DNA of 32,700 bases from Dehalococcoidia bacterium (GTDB lineage: Bacteria > Chloroflexota > Dehalococcoidia > UBA2979). The stretch covers positions 1 through 32,700 of the forward strand of contig JAQWMB010000025.1 of assembly GCA_029246995.1 (NCBI GenBank), in the 5' to 3' direction. Shown piece by piece: positions 32,423 to 32,700 of this stretch. Under the pieces are notes generated by a model. It saw only the letters and a list, made by a program, of their open reading frames with translations. It made no database searches and was not told the origin of the DNA. Position numbers and translations under genes: made by a program. Every line of letters starts with the position of its first letter. The stretch's first letter is position 1.

Positions 32423-32700
32423 ATGGATAAAAATATTAAAGAAAATTTTGCAGTCATCGGCCTTGGGAACCCTGGTAAAAAATATATGCCTACAAGACAT
32501 AATTGTGGACAAATATCAGTTAATAAATTTATTAAAAATAACAACCAAGTATATAAAAAATGGAAAAATATTTTACTAGCAGATTTTAAATTAAATAAGC
32601 AAAAAGTATTCTGCATGCAATCTCAAGAATTTTTAAATGTCAGTGGCCATAGTTATTATCAATTGATTAAAGAAAAAAACATTAAAAATAAGAATATTAT
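32423..32700 (+). CDS. pth: Peptidyl-tRNA hydrolase, 3'-truncated by window edge
   Basis: Releases tRNA from stalled peptidyl-tRNA. Only the first 92 codons are in view and the frame is open to the window end. FAVIGLGNPGKKYMPTRHNCG carries the catalytic His26 and the binding residue Asn16, and FLNVSG carries Asn72; all three fit the E. coli enzyme (Asn10, His20, Asn68) after a six-residue longer N-terminus. The ATG at 32423 is the only sensible start. No Shine-Dalgarno sequence is visible, and a TATAAT lies just upstream. It is divergent from the acyl-CoA synthetase genes. Confidence 0.93.
   Translation, partial: MDKNIKENFAVIGLGNPGKKYMPTRHNCGQISVNKFIKNNNQVYKKWKNILLADFKLNKQKVFCMQSQEFLNVSGHSYYQLIKEKNIKNKNI

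Noticed and set aside
32380-32616. Minus-strand open frame of 78 codons at the right end
   Set aside because: It is the complement of the pth start, whose catalytic motifs are clear on the plus strand.
1-32700. CRISPR array, toxin-antitoxin pair, restriction system or other defence island
   Set aside because: No regularly spaced repeats, nuclease/helicase clusters or characteristic small gene pairs were found; nearly all genes are recognisable metabolic or housekeeping types.

Overview
The window is AT-rich bacterial chromosome, roughly one third G+C by eye. It is densely packed, with genes on both strands. There is no rRNA, tRNA, CRISPR array, transposon or phage gene, and no gene-free stretch over 300 bases; the longest gaps are about 100-150 bases. 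Three family III (CaiB/BaiF) CoA-transferases, a split ADP-forming acyl-CoA synthetase, ThyX, a four-cluster ferredoxin and the low G+C would fit a marine bacterium such as the SAR202 clade of Chloroflexota. This is an inference from gene content; the window holds no phylogenetic marker such as 16S rRNA.

Layout. (1) Positions 1-2765 (+): the end of a large FtsX/MacB-type ABC permease, cut by the left edge. It meets head-on (2767-7320, -) the glutamate synthase large subunit GltB, which has a candidate promoter and a 21-bp dyad upstream. (2) 7437-9283 (-): a CoA-transferase and a TlpA/ResA-like thioredoxin. (3) 9383-10306 (+): an Asp-box propeller-like protein. (4) 10421-16345 (+): a tight six-gene run of alpha/beta hydrolase, FabF-like ketosynthase, ThyX, two overlapping CoA-transferases and a small helical protein. 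(5) 16368-17234 (-): endonuclease IV, divergent from a polyferredoxin (17394-17897, +), followed by dUTPase. (6) 18494-20532 (-): an aquaporin with its own good promoter and a terminator palindrome, preceded by an MFS transporter. (7) 20626-27753 (+): a long run of PlsY-like acyltransferase, MidA/NDUFAF7-type methyltransferase, BCP-like peroxiredoxin, NifU/IscU-like scaffold, MocA-like nucleotidyltransferase, NuoI, NuoG and a Lon substrate-binding-domain protein. (8) 27756-32326: rhodanese (-), D-2-hydroxyacid dehydrogenase and orotate phosphoribosyltransferase (+), a small helix-turn-helix protein (-), and the alpha and beta subunits of an ADP-forming acyl-CoA synthetase (-). (9) 32423 to the right edge (+): the start of peptidyl-tRNA hydrolase.

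How the genes fit together. Acyl-CoA chemistry recurs in the CoA-transferases, the acyl-CoA synthetase, the ketosynthase and PlsY. The 21-27 kb block groups Fe-S and redox functions with two complex I subunits and a homologue of a known complex I assembly methyltransferase.

I found no convincing undescribed defence or mobile system. The points most worth a second look are molecular oddities. The pyrE-like gene has no ATG, GTG or TTG start and seems to begin at ATT behind a good ribosome-binding site. The IscU-like scaffold has Ala where the third cysteine should be. NuoG has a doubled His/Cys cluster motif. In the overlapping CoA-transferase pair only the second member keeps the catalytic Asp. 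The aquaporin has a plant-TIP-like selectivity filter, and the PlsY homologue has a changed GGKG motif.
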